Positions 38,801-49,544 of a stretch of 64,000 nt of DNA are shown piece by piece. The DNA lies in NCBI RefSeq assembly GCF_032854445.1, contig NC_088295.1:3476501-3540500 (forward strand), given 5' to 3'. The stretch is from Liolophura sinensis (lineage: Eukaryota > Mollusca > Polyplacophora > Chitonida > Chitonidae). Position numbers and translations under genes: made by a program. The notes beneath the pieces are model-generated. The model did not search any database and had not been told where the DNA came from. It saw only the letters and a program-made list of their open reading frames with translations. Each line of letters opens with the position of its first letter. The stretch's first letter is position 1.

Positions 38801-41800
38801 TAATCTGAAGTATGTTAATATTTACAGCTCAAGGTTTTAAGCGTGTCCATATACTGTTATCTCTGTTCTCTGTGTATAGCGAGAATGAATTCTTTTATTG
38901 TAGCAGATTATTCTGTTAAATACAACACACGTCTTCTATAAATTTAACATAACCATTCCAATAGACTAGCAGAATATCATGTCGAATATCACAGAATGTT
39001 GTGTTATAATAACAGAATACATTCCAGCATAACTTAGACAACAAACTTCCTGCTAAATTTAACAGATTAATTTTGGTAAAAATAAGGTCATTCCATGTTT
39101 TTGTCTGTTAGTGCATGGATTGCGCAACAGTGTGTTTGTGGTTTTATCTTATGCAGGTGTCGACAAATTCCGTTCACGATCTAATCTGGTACTTTATCCG
39201 TGGGAGGCCAACACAAACCCCAATTTACATGTAAATTAGGCGGTATTCACCACACAGGGGATCTAGCCTCAATCCACAAAACTAGCGGGAATTCTTAACG
39301 ATCATACTACATATTCGCTTGAAGGGATTAAATTGGCACAGATATTGTGCTCTTATCCGTATTAAACTATACACTCAGTCATAATTTAATTATGAAGTAA
39401 CCAAAGAAAAAAATTTAAACTGTCATTTAAAAAACACCGTTTTCCTGCACATTGACAGATTTCTCCTGGGCATAAATTTTAATAGCTCCTTGAAGGTGAC
39501 TTTAGCTCATTTTCTGGAAACACGTTTTCTGAACAGCCGATGCTATTTAGCATTCTACTGAGTTATTGGGTCTTCTTTTTATACCCTCTGCGTAAAAACC
39601 AGTGCCCTGCAAGACTCATTCAACAAAAAAAACTGCAATATTTTGGTGTTGGGAATAGTCAGAATGGAACCCTTAGATATGGCAGGACTGTATCTTTTCG
39701 CATACCCAAATGTTAGGTGACACGTTTGTCATGGCTGCTGAAATAACTTGCCCTTTATTCCATACATTTCAACGCTTATATTCCATACATTTTATTCTTT
39801 GATATAACATTAACAGTTAAGTTAACACCCTTTGCTATTGTCTATATCATATACTGTTACTCACCATCTGTATGCAGAAGGTAATAGAGCCGGCCGTCCG
39901 CACTCCTCGACTAAACCGCTTTTCTAGATACTGAAATGACGAAAATTGTAACAAATCTGGGACTAGATTCGAAATACTGCTTATGCTGATTTCATGGCTA
40001 AATGACGTAAGCTCAAGATGTACAACATAGATCACAATCGTGAAAATGGAGTTTTCCCTTCGTAAATGACGTCTCCTTGTCACCATATTATACGTGTTAT
40101 TCGTACAACACAAATAGCGAATATTCTCGGGGATTTTCCCCCGTGAATGGCGTCACCTTGAGAAAATACAATACAGTTGGTGCATATTGACGAGGATTGT
40201 CCTCCGTGAATGGCGCCACCTTAGGGAAATATAATACAGATGATGCATATTCACGAGGATTTTCCTCTGTGAATGGCGTCACCTTGGGAAAATACAATAC
40301 AGTTGGTGCATATTGACGAGGATTGTCCTCCGTGCATGGCGTCACCTTAGGGAAATACAATACAGATGATGCATATTGACGAGGATTGTCCTCTGTGAAT
40401 GGCGTCACCTTGGGAAAATACAATACAGTTGGTGCATATTGACGAGGATTGTCCTCCGTGCATGGCGTCACCTTGGGAAAATACAATACAGTTGGTGCAT
40501 ATTGACGAGGATTGTCCTCCGTGCATGGCGTCACCTTGGGGAAATACAATACAGTTGGTGCATATTGACGAGGATTGTCCTCCGTGAATGGCGCCACCTT
40601 ACAGAAATACAATACAGATGATGCATATTCACGAGGATTTTCCTCTGTGAATGGCGTCACCTTAGGGAAATATAATACAGATGATGCATATTCACGAGGA
40701 TTTTCCTCTGTGAATGGCGTCACCTTGGGAAAATACAATACAGTTGGTGCATATTGACGAGGATTGTCCTCCGTGCATGGCGTCACCTTGGGGAAATACA
40801 ATACAGTTGGTGCATATTGACGAGGATTTTCCCCCGTGCATGGCGTCACCTTACAGAAATACAATACAGATGATGCATATTCACGAGGATTTTCCTCTGT
40901 GAATGGCGTCACCTTGGGAAAATACAATACAGTTGGTGCATATTGACGAGGATTGTCCTCCGTGCATGGCGTCACCTTACAGAAATACAATACAGATGAT
41001 GCATATTCACGAGGATTTTCCTCTGTGAATGGCGTCACCTTGGGAAAATACAATACAGTTGGTGCATATTGACGAGGATTGTCCTCCGTGCATGGCGTCA
41101 CCTTACAGAAATACAATACAGATGATGCATATTGACGAGGATTTTCCTCTGTGAATGGCGTCACCTTAGGGAAATACAATACAGATGATGCATATTCACG
41201 AGGATTTTCCTCTGTGAATGGCGTCACCTTGGGAAAATACAATACAGTTGGTGCATATTGACGAGGATTGTCCTCCGTGCATGGCGTCATCTTAGGGAAA
41301 TACAATACAGATGATGCATATTCACGAGGATTTTCCTCTGTGAATGGCGTCACCTTAGGGAAATATAATACAGATGATGCATATTCACGAGGGTTTTCCT
41401 CTGTGAATGGCGTCACCTTGGGAAAATACAATACAGTTGGTGCATATTGACGAGGATTGTCCTCCGTGAATGGCGTCACCTTAGGGAAATACAATACAGA
41501 TGATGCATATTCACGAGGATTTTCCTCTGTGAATGGCGTCACCTTAGGGAAATATAATACTGATGGTGGGGTTTTCCTCTGTGAATGGCGTCACCTTAGG
41601 GAAATATAATACAGATGGTGGGGTTTTCCTCTGTGAATGGCGTCACATTAGGGAAATATAATACAGATGGTGGGGTTTTCCTCCTTGAAAGACGTCACTT
41701 TAGGAAAATACCATACAGATGCATATTTACGCCGAAAATTCTACGTAGAATATTTAGAAGATGTAGATGTAGGAAGATGTAGGCTCACGGAAAGAAACCA

Positions 41801-44800
41801 TAGGATATACATCACACTGGTGGATGTAAATGTGAGTGATGGATTTCCAGGACATTCCCCCGGTAAGTTGTATATGGTCAGTGATGCCTCTCAAGTCAAA
41901 GAATATGAGTTTAGCCTTTCGGACAATGGCTTGAGAGATGTGAGTTACACACCGGCAAACGGCATTACATAACGACACCATAATGTAGAAGACTGAGCAT
42001 TAATTTGGCCCCCTTAAACTCGCATATTAAGATGCTCGATCGTTGATATATTACAAACGTTCTTTGTGACAATAAGCGGTCGATGACACTGTCTAAAAGG
42101 ATTCCAGCATTGTGGTGCACATATATGTACGCCACGCGCGGGAAAGTTCGTCAATAACCTTCCAATGGTAATTCGTTTTCTCCAGACAATCTCCACCTTT
42201 ATATAAGCTATAAATTTGATAAATCATATTTTGTTGAATGTTATAGGCCCATTTCCTTGATTTACGCCGTACTTAAGAATATTTCACTTATACGACGGCG
42301 GCCAGCATTATGGTGGATGGAAACCGGGCACAGCCCTGGGGAAACCCACGACCATCCGCAGGTTGCTGCCAGACCTTCCCACGTACGGCCGGAGAGGAAG
42401 CCAGCATGAGCTGGACTTGAACTCACAGCGACCGCATTGGCGAGAGACTCCTGGGTCATTACGCTGCGCTAGCGCGCTAAGTAACTGAGCCACGGAGGCC
42501 TCTCCCCTTTGCTTGAACAAGTACTTCTATGCTGATTTCTTGTCCCATTTTGTACATGGTGCTTTATAGGTATGCTAATTAATACCTCTTCTGGATTGAA
42601 ATACGTGTCTTTTAGCATGCTGAACAAACGCCACGCTCAGCTGAACATCTGATACAATATACATTTTCACAATATAGCCTCTTAGTATGAGCTATAAAGG
42701 CATCAGAAAGAGGGATGTTTTCTTACAGATACAGAGCAATTAACGAATGCAGATATCTAAGCACCCCTCAGCTGTATTATCTTGCACAAAAGATTTCCCG
42801 GGTGTAAGAACTGAGGTGAGTCAGGTACACCGTGGCCTTAGCACTTCTAGGGACAATCATGGCGGACCCAGGATTACATAACAGTGAGGATTTATACCTC
42901 CAGGCTTTCTTCTACACCTGAATCAGTTCAATCAAAAACCAGGCTGGAGCTTAGAGGTGTGTTGTGCCTGGGTAAAATCTAGACGTTGGGCATGTAAAGT
43001 TATAAATGTCTTTTGTGTTGTTTTGGGGGTTCTTGTATAATGCCGATCTCACCCAGAATTCGAACACGTGCATCGTGAGCACGTATTTTATGTTATACAA
43101 GCTTTGTCAAGCATATCGGTCTGAAAGCAAAAACGCAAGAGAGCTGACATGTGAAGTCATCTACGGCGTTATTTTGGTGGCACGATGCTCACAGTTATAC
43201 CTGCTGCATAGGTAACAAGTAATAAATACAGGTATCTTGACATGATGTAACCATCTACTATCAGTACAGACCACAAAAACCAAAGTCAAATTTTAAAAGA
43301 CAACTATGTTTTAACACTGTTCCATTACAGAATTTAGAAATTCCATGAGAGTTTATCACAATTCCTGTTCTCATTCCAATGAGAGTGGGGCTCACTTTGC
43401 CGTTTTTTCACCCAGAACAAGCAATTGCAAGAGTCTCAGGAATTGGAGAAATCCAACATATTCTGCTATTATGTCACCTGGACAAACTGATCTTTATTTC
43501 ACCAACAGTTTGTTGATACATGTAGTTACATTTACCCGCAATCAGAAATAACCAATACAGCCACTCAGGGCAGACGACAGGAAGAATCGGACAACACAAG
43601 CGCTTTCCACTCCCTCTTCGAATGGGGTCGACAAACACGACAGGTACAGCTATAGCTGTTGGTTTGCTCTCATAAAAATAATGTCAAAATACATCTTCAA
43701 GGAGTTCTACCGCCTCCTAAAGTTGGTCAGTTCCGTGGTTATTAAGTATATTCAGTCACTATACACCGCGTTTGCTTGGCACGTCAGAAGACTTTCTGTT
43801 TACATAAATAAATTTGCCAAAATGACAATCTCGCCTACCAGGAAGCTACGTGCAATGTAAATAAAGTTACAAAATAGCGTGCAATGTATGGTATATGTGG
43901 ACAGTTATCATTGTTATGGTTAGAAAACGAAGTACGCCAATACGAGGAATGGCTGTCGCGTTTTATGGTTGGCTTTCCCGACAGTTTTATATGGTTAAAA
44001 GGTCAAAGGCCGATCCAACAAAGCCATTTCTGACTTAAATCAAAATGTGAAATACTTTCTTAAGGTTTTTATAAATTATAAATTAATATTGTGTCCACTT
44101 GATCAATGTTATCTTAATACAAATGTGTCCAAAATTCAACTTTCAGAACCAAACACAAAGCATTCTAGAGGGCTTTTAAATTTTGACTTAAGTTGGAAAT
44201 GGCTTTGCGGAATAGGCCCCTATATGTCTAGCGAAGAGAGAGAGCAGTATGTCTGTTTTGCATGTATGTCTAGCGAATAGATAGAGCAGTGTGTCTGTAT
44301 ACCTGTGTGTCTAGCGAATAGATAGAGCAGTGTGCATGTGTGTCTAGCGAACAGAGAGCGCACTGTGTCTGTATACCTGAGTGTCTAGCGAAGAGATAGA
44401 GCAGTGTGTCTGTATACCTGTGTGACTAGCGAACAGATAGAGCAGTATTTAGGTTTTGCCTGTATGTCTAGCGAAGAGACAAAGCAGTATGTCTGTATGC
44501 TTAGCGAAGGAACAGAGCAGTATATCTACATCTCTGTATGTCTAGCGAAGAGACAGATCTAACAGTATGTATGTATACCTGTATGTCTAGCGAAGGGAGC
44601 AGTTTGTCTGTATGACTGTATGCCTGTTTGTCTGCATGTCTAATGAAGAGACACAGCACAAGATGTCCGTATGCCTGTATGCCTGTGTGTCTGGCGAAAA
44701 GACAGACCAGTTTGCCTGTATGCCTGTATGTCTTGCGAAGGGACCAGTAGGTTTTTAGATTGAATGTAATTTTAAGGCAGAAGAGAGATTATAACGAAAA

Positions 44801-47800
44801 GCCTGTTTTAAGGGCAAAGAGTCTTGAGGTTGATCACTGCAGCCCTTCTATTAAAAGGCTTAAGCCTGACTGTGACGACAAACATATAAAACCAGTGTTT
44901 CTCTCTGACAAAACTACCATCCCAGTATTGTCTCAACATTGGGCTACTCGCATGTCTACCGTATGTGTACCCCAAAGTGGACGGTCTATTTCATCAGATA
45001 GACTGCCTAAGCTTTCGGATTTAACGAATCAAACAAAGGATCCTGCGTTTCAAATTTCAAACTATTGAGTGTATGACGTCACACATCACGGGATCTCCTC
45101 ACAAGATGAAAATGCCTTGTTACCACGAGCTATGCCATGTCAGCGTAAAGCGATTATAAAGAGGCGCACATGCACTGTAAGGGATATGCGTAAAACTGAG
45201 ACGGTTATGGTTATGACTGTATAGGTCACACAGGGTCGGTGTATAGGCCACACAGAGTCGGTGCGTAGACCACACAGGTTCGGGGTATAGGTCACACAGG
45301 GTCGGTCTATAAGCCACACAGAGTCGGTGTATAGGCCACACAGGTTCGGGGTATAGGCCACACAGGGTCGGGGTATAGGCCACACAGGGTCGGGGTATAG
45401 GCCACACAGGATCGGTGTATAGGCCACACAGGTTCGGGCTATAGGCCACACAGGGTCGGGGTATAGGCCACACAGGATCGGTGTATAGGCCACACAGGTT
45501 CGGTATATAAGCTACACAGGTTCAGAGTATAGGCCACACAGGTTCGGTATATAAGCTACACAGGTTCGGGGTATAGGCCACACAGGTCCGGTATATAAGC
45601 TGCACAGGTTCGGGGTATAGGCCACACAGGTTCGGGGTATAGGCCACACAGGATCGGTGTATAGGCCACATCGGTTCGGTATATAAGCTACATAGGTTCG
45701 GGGTATAGGCCACATAGGGTCGGGGTATAGGCCACACAGGTTCGGTATATAAGCTACACAGGTTCGGGGTATAGGCCACACAGGTCCGGTATATAAGCTG
45801 CACAGGTTCGGGGTATAGGCCACACAGGTTCGGGGTATAGGCCACACAGGATCGGTGTATAGGCCACATCGGTTCGGTATATAAGCTACATAGGTTCGGG
45901 GTATAGGCCACACAGGGTCGGGGTATAGGCCACCGAGGGTCGGTGTATAGGCCACACAAGTCTGGTATACAAGCTAAACAGGTTCAGGGTATACATTGTT
46001 TACTGATCAGACAACTCTTGTAACAGGCCTACTGTAGTATTCTCGTAGTCTCATACATCGTGCCAGCCTGCTCACACCGGATTTTTCGTTTCCCTGATGT
46101 TTAACAATAGTTAAAATGTTTAACATCACGAGATATATGGATAACAACTTCTGTTTATTTGGAAGCGACGTATTATAGACACTAATACCGTTTTCAAGCA
46201 TGAAAACTAATGGTCTGATACACTATGACCTGGTTGTTCAACTAGTCGGACTCCATCAAGACAAAGGGGTATAACTGACACTGGCGAGAGAAACAGAAAG
46301 AGCCGTGTACACAAATGAAAAATTAACGAAATGTGGTATGATTTGTACCTCAAAACTTTAACCCTTAAATATTCTTTGACATTCTCGTTTCAAAACAGTT
46401 TAACGAAAACCACCGTTGTCCCCCATCCTCCTTTTCAAAAAAAACAAAGCCCATTACCCTACGGACAACAGCCAATGAGAATGAGACATATCTAGAGAAT
46501 ATGTTTTTATATCTGATTCAGTTTAAAACTCTATATTGGATTATGTCATCATTTAACTGTGCTACATTTCATACACCGCGACTGTAAAGATGTAGAGCCT
46601 AGGATGAATTGTTCTCTCATCCACATTTACATCATACACAGACATATATCTGATACACCCCATCTATACAATGTCAAAAAACTTGGCAAGTCCGCATTGT
46701 TACATACCTATTCACCACAAACCCTTTACTCTGGGTAAGAAACGAAGACCAAAACAATAGATTGTTGTATTGGATTGACTTCATGAATTACACGGATCTG
46801 CCTCGGGGTATTACAGCTTTATGACCCATTGCACGGCTAATTACGGGTACAGCGAATGTGAACTGGATCAAAAATAGGTTTTCACAGCGACATGTAAGAA
46901 GTTGTCATAAAAACTTTAAAAAATCGTTTCCATACGACGTATCCGCTTTCGAAATACCTCGATCTTTTGGAACAAAGATGTGGAAGAGAAGCTGCTGTTA
47001 ACTGTATCCTGTCCCAGACTTTAATTTTGTTACCTCCTTTCTATCTTACATATAGACATGTTTCTTTTAACAAAATTTGTTACATACCGAATGGAACTTA
47101 TAAGGGGGATACTATGTGCTATCCCCCACGAGGCCATAGCAATGGCCATGTTCCTTACTCGAATAACTATTACTGTAGTGCGCAGATATTCATATGACGG
47201 GCGGGTCTACTGCGCTACAGAGGCAGGTCAACATACTTCTGTCGTGGGTATACTAAAGCAGCTTTATCCTAGACTACACAGCCCTAAATTGCCCTTAATG
47301 AGACGGGGCATGAGCCTTCTTAGTGTTTCTTAATGCATTCATAAATATCCAGATGTTCGAGCACTATATGGACGTGTTTTGGAGCGAATTCAAATGCTAC
47401 CATCAAGTTCTGAACAATGTTCTGTACCGACTCGACCTGAACATTTAAACAAAAAAAAAGGTATCATGTAACACATTACGGCTCAATGAAACCATTTGTT
47501 CATTTCCCGGACTTATTTAAAGAATTCCAAACCTTGTTTCATTAAGTTACTGAAGGATTATTAAATGTAAGAATAAATCTGGAATGAACAAGGCACTTAC
47601 TTCGTAGGCGCTGGTCACATTAAGGTTGTAGAAGATAGGGATATAGACATGAGCAGCCCCAAACACGACGAACAAGTAAGAAAGGCCTATCCAGAAGTAC
47701 ATAGTGCCGTAGTTGTACATCTCGGCCGGGGTTCCGAGCAAGGTGATAGCGGACATAAAGCTGGCCAGGAGCGACAATGCCACCACCAAAGGGTTCATGT

Positions 47801-47975
47801 TAGATCCTGCCAACAGAAACTCCTTCGTGTTCTGCCGTTTTCGATCCTTGATGGCATAAAACACCCCGATTCCTGCAGATCCACTCAACATTGCTCCGAA
47901 GAGAACATAATCAAGCCAGTGAAAAGTGTTTTTCTGACCCGACCTAAAGCTGATAGATTCATCATAGTCCGACAT
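26803..47975 (-). CDS. SLC5A8: SLC5A8-like sodium-coupled monocarboxylate transporter, complete
   Basis: Fifteen exons in transcript order: 47975-47601, 39930-39865, 38339-38288, 37733-37666, 37379-37225, 36856-36716, 32214-32085, 31800-31712, 31316-31201, 30794-30727, 30183-30097, 29688-29435, 29175-29075, 27569-27451, 27003-26803. All have AG/GT borders and matching phase; total 2,022 nt, 673 residues, normal SLC5 length. TM1 is near residues 21-42; [19 protein letters not shown] (about 66-84) is the SLC5 core. [32 protein letters not shown] and [20 protein letters not shown] are family blocks. A Thr-rich extracellular loop (about 480-534) has N-glycosylation sites near Asn482, 491 and 502. 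The tail has SYDNPAM (compare DNPAF in SLC5A8), PPPY (657-660) and a terminal DTKL like the PDZ ligand of human SLC5A8. Likely a plasma-membrane Na+-coupled monocarboxylate carrier; SLC5A12 or SLC5A5/6 are the alternatives. Start: first ATG before the conserved N-terminus; upstream in-frame codons lack ATG. Confidence 0.93.
27138..27157. repeat. Poly(A) run
   Basis: An A homopolymer of about 20 bases in transporter intron 14. No adjoining retroelement body was recognised. Confidence 0.9.
27775..28710. repeat. 27-bp minisatellite in transporter intron 13
   Basis: About 34 units of 27 bp: GGACATACCGACAAGACACA plus a variable TGGAAGT or GAGAGGT. As 27 is divisible by 3 and units carry few stops, several overlapping frames stay open on both strands; none is a gene. 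It lies between exons 13 (29175-29075) and 14 (27569-27451). Confidence 0.95.
30222..30262 (-). mobile_element. SINE tail fragment
   Basis: TTTATTTATTTAGTTGAATG then GTGTTTATCACCAATCAAC resembles the terminal tail of the family A SINEs read in reverse. Only the tail remains; in transporter intron 10. Confidence 0.45.
31899..31932. repeat. (TTTA)n microsatellite, possibly a SINE tail
   Basis: About seven TTTA units in transporter intron 7. These SINEs end in such runs, but no SINE body can be recognised beside it. Confidence 0.8.
32215..32553. repeat. 41-bp minisatellite abutting transporter exon 7
   Basis: Nine units begin at 32215, 32256, 32297, 32338, 32379, 32420, 32461, 32503 and 32544. 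Each starts with CTGAAAC or a one-base variant and contains AGTAATGCATAGGTGCG. The first CTGAAACG is the exon 7 splice acceptor itself, read in reverse (CGTTTCAG on the sense strand; exon 7 begins at 32214). So every unit carries a copy of the acceptor. Confidence 0.93.
32554..36275. repeat. 49-bp minisatellite in transporter intron 6
   Basis: About 70 units of 49 bp with blocks CAATACTCCAGGTAATGTAC, AGGCCTAAGTGTGAATC and AACGATGGGACA, preceded by transitional units at 32554-32830. The shared core AATACTCCA.GTAATG shows it descends from the adjoining 41-bp array. Variants include GGTGCGAGTC and AGTGTGAATG. Intronic, between exons 7 and 6. Confidence 0.97.
36396..36463 (+). mobile_element. SINE family B tail fragment
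   Basis: CGTCATATGACTGAAAAATT, then GAGCACGACGTTAAACCCC, then a (CACT)n run. It matches the 3' end of the family B SINEs at 16503-16857 and 52229-52570; 5' truncated. In transporter intron 6. Confidence 0.8.
38462..38522 (+). mobile_element. SINE tail fragment
   Basis: GAGTGAAATATAATTGAGTA then AAAACTCCAATGAAATAAAT corresponds to the tail of family A SINEs. 5' truncated; in transporter intron 2. Confidence 0.55.
38523..39864. other. Transporter intron 2, unique part
   Basis: AT-rich intron sequence to the exon 2 donor. No gene, repeat array or RNA recognised. Confidence 0.65.
40115..41690. repeat. 63-bp minisatellite in transporter intron 1
   Basis: About 24 units of 63 bp with blocks TGAATGGCGTCACCTTGGG, AAATACAATACAG and TGGTGCATATTGACGAGGAT. 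Two unit types alternate irregularly: TGATGCATATTCACGAG with TTTTCCTCTGTGAATGG, and TTGGTGCATATTGACGAG with TTGTCCTCCGTGCATGG. Last units (41560-41690) are shortened to about 45 bp. Open for 481 codons on the sense strand of the host gene (21-residue repeats), but located inside intron 1 between exon 1 (47601) and exon 2 (39930). Confidence 0.96.
41691..42258. other. Transporter intron 1, unique segment
   Basis: Unique sequence between the 63-bp array and the SINE. Nothing recognised. Confidence 0.6.
42259..42503 (-). mobile_element. tRNA-derived SINE, family A, near full length
   Basis: On the minus strand: tRNA-like head with A box TGGCTCAGTTACTTAGCG and B box GAGTTCAAGTCC. The body has GCTGGCTTCCTCTCCGGCC, GCGGATGGTCGTGGGTTTCC and ATAATGCTGGCCGCCGTCG. 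The tail is TATAAGTGAAATATTCTTAA, then GTACGGCGTAAA. It is similar to V-type SINEs reported as widespread in molluscs (RUDI-like, from memory). Lies in transporter intron 1, same strand as the gene. Confidence 0.88.
42504..44216. other. Transporter intron 1, unique segment
   Basis: About 1.7 kb of unique sequence with no recognised exon, RNA gene or repeat. Confidence 0.55.
44217..44755. repeat. About 41-bp degenerate minisatellite
   Basis: Around 12 imperfect units containing TGTCTAGCGAAGAGA, AGAGCAGTATGTCTG and TATACCTGTATG. On the host-gene sense strand each unit has a pyrimidine-rich CTCTGTCTCTTCGCTAG, acceptor-like, followed about 8 nt later by a donor-like CAG|GTATAC. In transporter intron 1. 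Confidence 0.9.
44795..45068 (+). other. Unidentified open reading frame of about 90 codons, possible element fragment
   Basis: An open frame ending TGA at 45068 with mixed, hydrophilic composition (includes KRLKPDCDD and LSQHWATRM), unlike the repeat-derived frames around it. It has no ATG at its left end; an acceptor-like AAGGCAG precedes it at 44774-44780. It lies on the strand opposite to the transporter, inside intron 1. I recognise no family. It could be a remnant of a mobile element or chance. Confidence 0.25.
45215..45995. repeat. 22-bp minisatellite
   Basis: About 35 units of 22 bp: GGGGTATAGGCCACACAGG plus TTC or GTC. Variants are GGTATATAAGCTACACAGG and GGTGTATAGGCCACACAGG. A block of about 185 bp (45525-45710 and 45710-45890) is repeated nearly exactly. 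Because 22 is not divisible by 3, several frames appear open on the minus strand; they are artefacts. In transporter intron 1. Confidence 0.95.
45996..47600. other. Transporter intron 1, 5' part
   Basis: About 1.6 kb of unique intron sequence up to the exon 1 donor (GTAAGT at 47600-47595). No gene recognised. Confidence 0.6.
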
Positions 47976-48106
47976 CTTGCTATCACAGTGACTTCTACTG
48001 TCAGTAAGTGAGTTGTCCAAGCAACGTCTTAACTTCCCGTATAAAGCTTAACTCCCGTGCCTCTTATACAACATGGTAGCTTTTAGTTTTGGTGGGTATA
48101 TCCAGT

Positions 48107-48300
48107 GGGTATATACGATGGTGTGGTGAGCGCTAGGCTGGCTGGTCAAGTCTCGGGTTACAGGTTCACTCCCCTGGACGAGAAGTCGGGCTGGACAGCT
48201 GCAGAGAGCGTTAACCTAACACACTCTGACGTGACGTTAACAGACTGCAAGCCTCTGCCTCAAGCAAAGTTTACTCCGCAAACTGGTGCCTGAGATGGGA
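48107..48300 (+). mobile_element. Possible tRNA-derived SINE or tRNA-like fragment
   Basis: GTGGTGAGCGCTAGGCTGG resembles an A-box region and GGTTCACTCCC a B box, about 35 nt apart, as in a tRNA-derived head. A unique body of about 120 bp ending near AAACTGGTGCC follows. Only one copy in this window, so the SINE call is tentative. About 130 bp upstream of the transporter start codon. Confidence 0.4.
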
Positions 48301-49544
48301 GGTATATTTGCAAAACCAAGCACAAAGTATGTTTGTTTTGGTAATGAAGCCGACGTGGTCGTGTAATTAGTAGACCAGTTGATGGGGTGTTGGAGTAGAG
48401 TCCAGTGTCCCTTGTATCAGAGAATTCGGACGTTTCATCTGTCTCCAGAAACCGTAATTCTTGTCTTTTGTATACACCAGTGTATACTGCAATGAGAACT
48501 TATATCAGCTCACATAACAGTCTTGCGCACGCATCCACTCTAAAAAGAGTTTTTGTCACCAACTGTCAAGTTGCTCTCTGACAGGGTGGTGTGTTCTCAA
48601 TAGCTTAAAGATTAAGTGCAATGATTTAATCTAGTACACATGCCATCGTAAGCGCAAAATCCGACCAAAATTCGTCGACATTCTTTCAATTTCAATATAT
48701 TATCTGTACCAGTGTGCTTACTCAAGATATATTTATTAGCCATATATATACATATCTGGCCAAATGTTGTCCTTTGCTCGGTATTTGAATGTGCATAAGC
48801 AAACCAGTTCTAGGCTAAGCCATGCATTAGACAGTATATAGCGACACCGGTGTTCAGGGAGTAAGGTATTTGTGTAAGGTATCATCGGGACGTAGAGCCG
48901 TATCTAACGTGTTACGGCTTTTACCTTACATAGGACAGCACGAGCTATGGACACTAAACCGCACTTTAGACTGTAACAGCGTAAGGCATTCGCACCAGAC
49001 TTACTACATAGATAGAAGAAAAACTATCCCCCACCCCCACCTCTGCATCCACCTCCATGTTTTCCCATCTTGTGCAAACGTTCTGACATGGGTATGAAAA
49101 CACTCCACAGACAAGGGAGCTTCTAGATATTCTGCCTGACCCATTTTGAAATATATCTCCTGCAGCGCTTTATTACGTGTTAAATTGTTTACCTGGCTGA
49201 CATTAAAATCCAGTTAGATCAGAGGCCATTCGTACTTAAAACGATTGTAGGTGTACTCTGTATCTACCTTTACAAGAGACGCGCCAGCCAGGAGTACACT
49301 GCTTTTCACACGTTAGTCTTTGTCCTACACGACATATGGATTCCCGTGTAAAAGTTGCCAGGCAATCTTAAAAACAACGCCCCCCCCCCCTCCCCCGTCC
49401 TGTCGTCGGTGTTTATAACTATTCTTCGGCTTAACATGTCCTTTAATTCATAACGTTGTCATTTCCTTTCACCTAACGTGGTGTACATTTGAAGTCGCTT
49501 ACTTTCTTCAACTTCCTACCCTCTCGTAATAATAAGTATCGTGT
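48301..49544. other. Intergenic sequence upstream of transporter
   Basis: Unique sequence, including a C-rich homopolymer-like run at 49380-49398. No gene recognised. Confidence 0.6.

Noticed and set aside
40097-41542. 481-codon frame as a gene
   Set aside because: It consists only of 63-bp units inside transporter intron 1, with no unique N- or C-terminal region.
41667-41972. 101-codon plus-strand frame as a gene
   Set aside because: It begins within decayed 63-bp repeat units and continues in unique intron DNA with no recognised domain.
42420-42503. Functional tRNA gene
   Set aside because: A- and B-box words belong to the head of a SINE; the cloverleaf is not maintained and the body continues into a SINE tail.
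45120-45959. Four proline/tyrosine-rich frames as secreted repeat proteins
   Set aside because: The 22-bp unit is not a multiple of 3, so the same DNA is read in rotating frames; this is an array artefact.
47649-48011. 120-codon plus-strand frame
   Set aside because: It is the antisense shadow of transporter exon 1.
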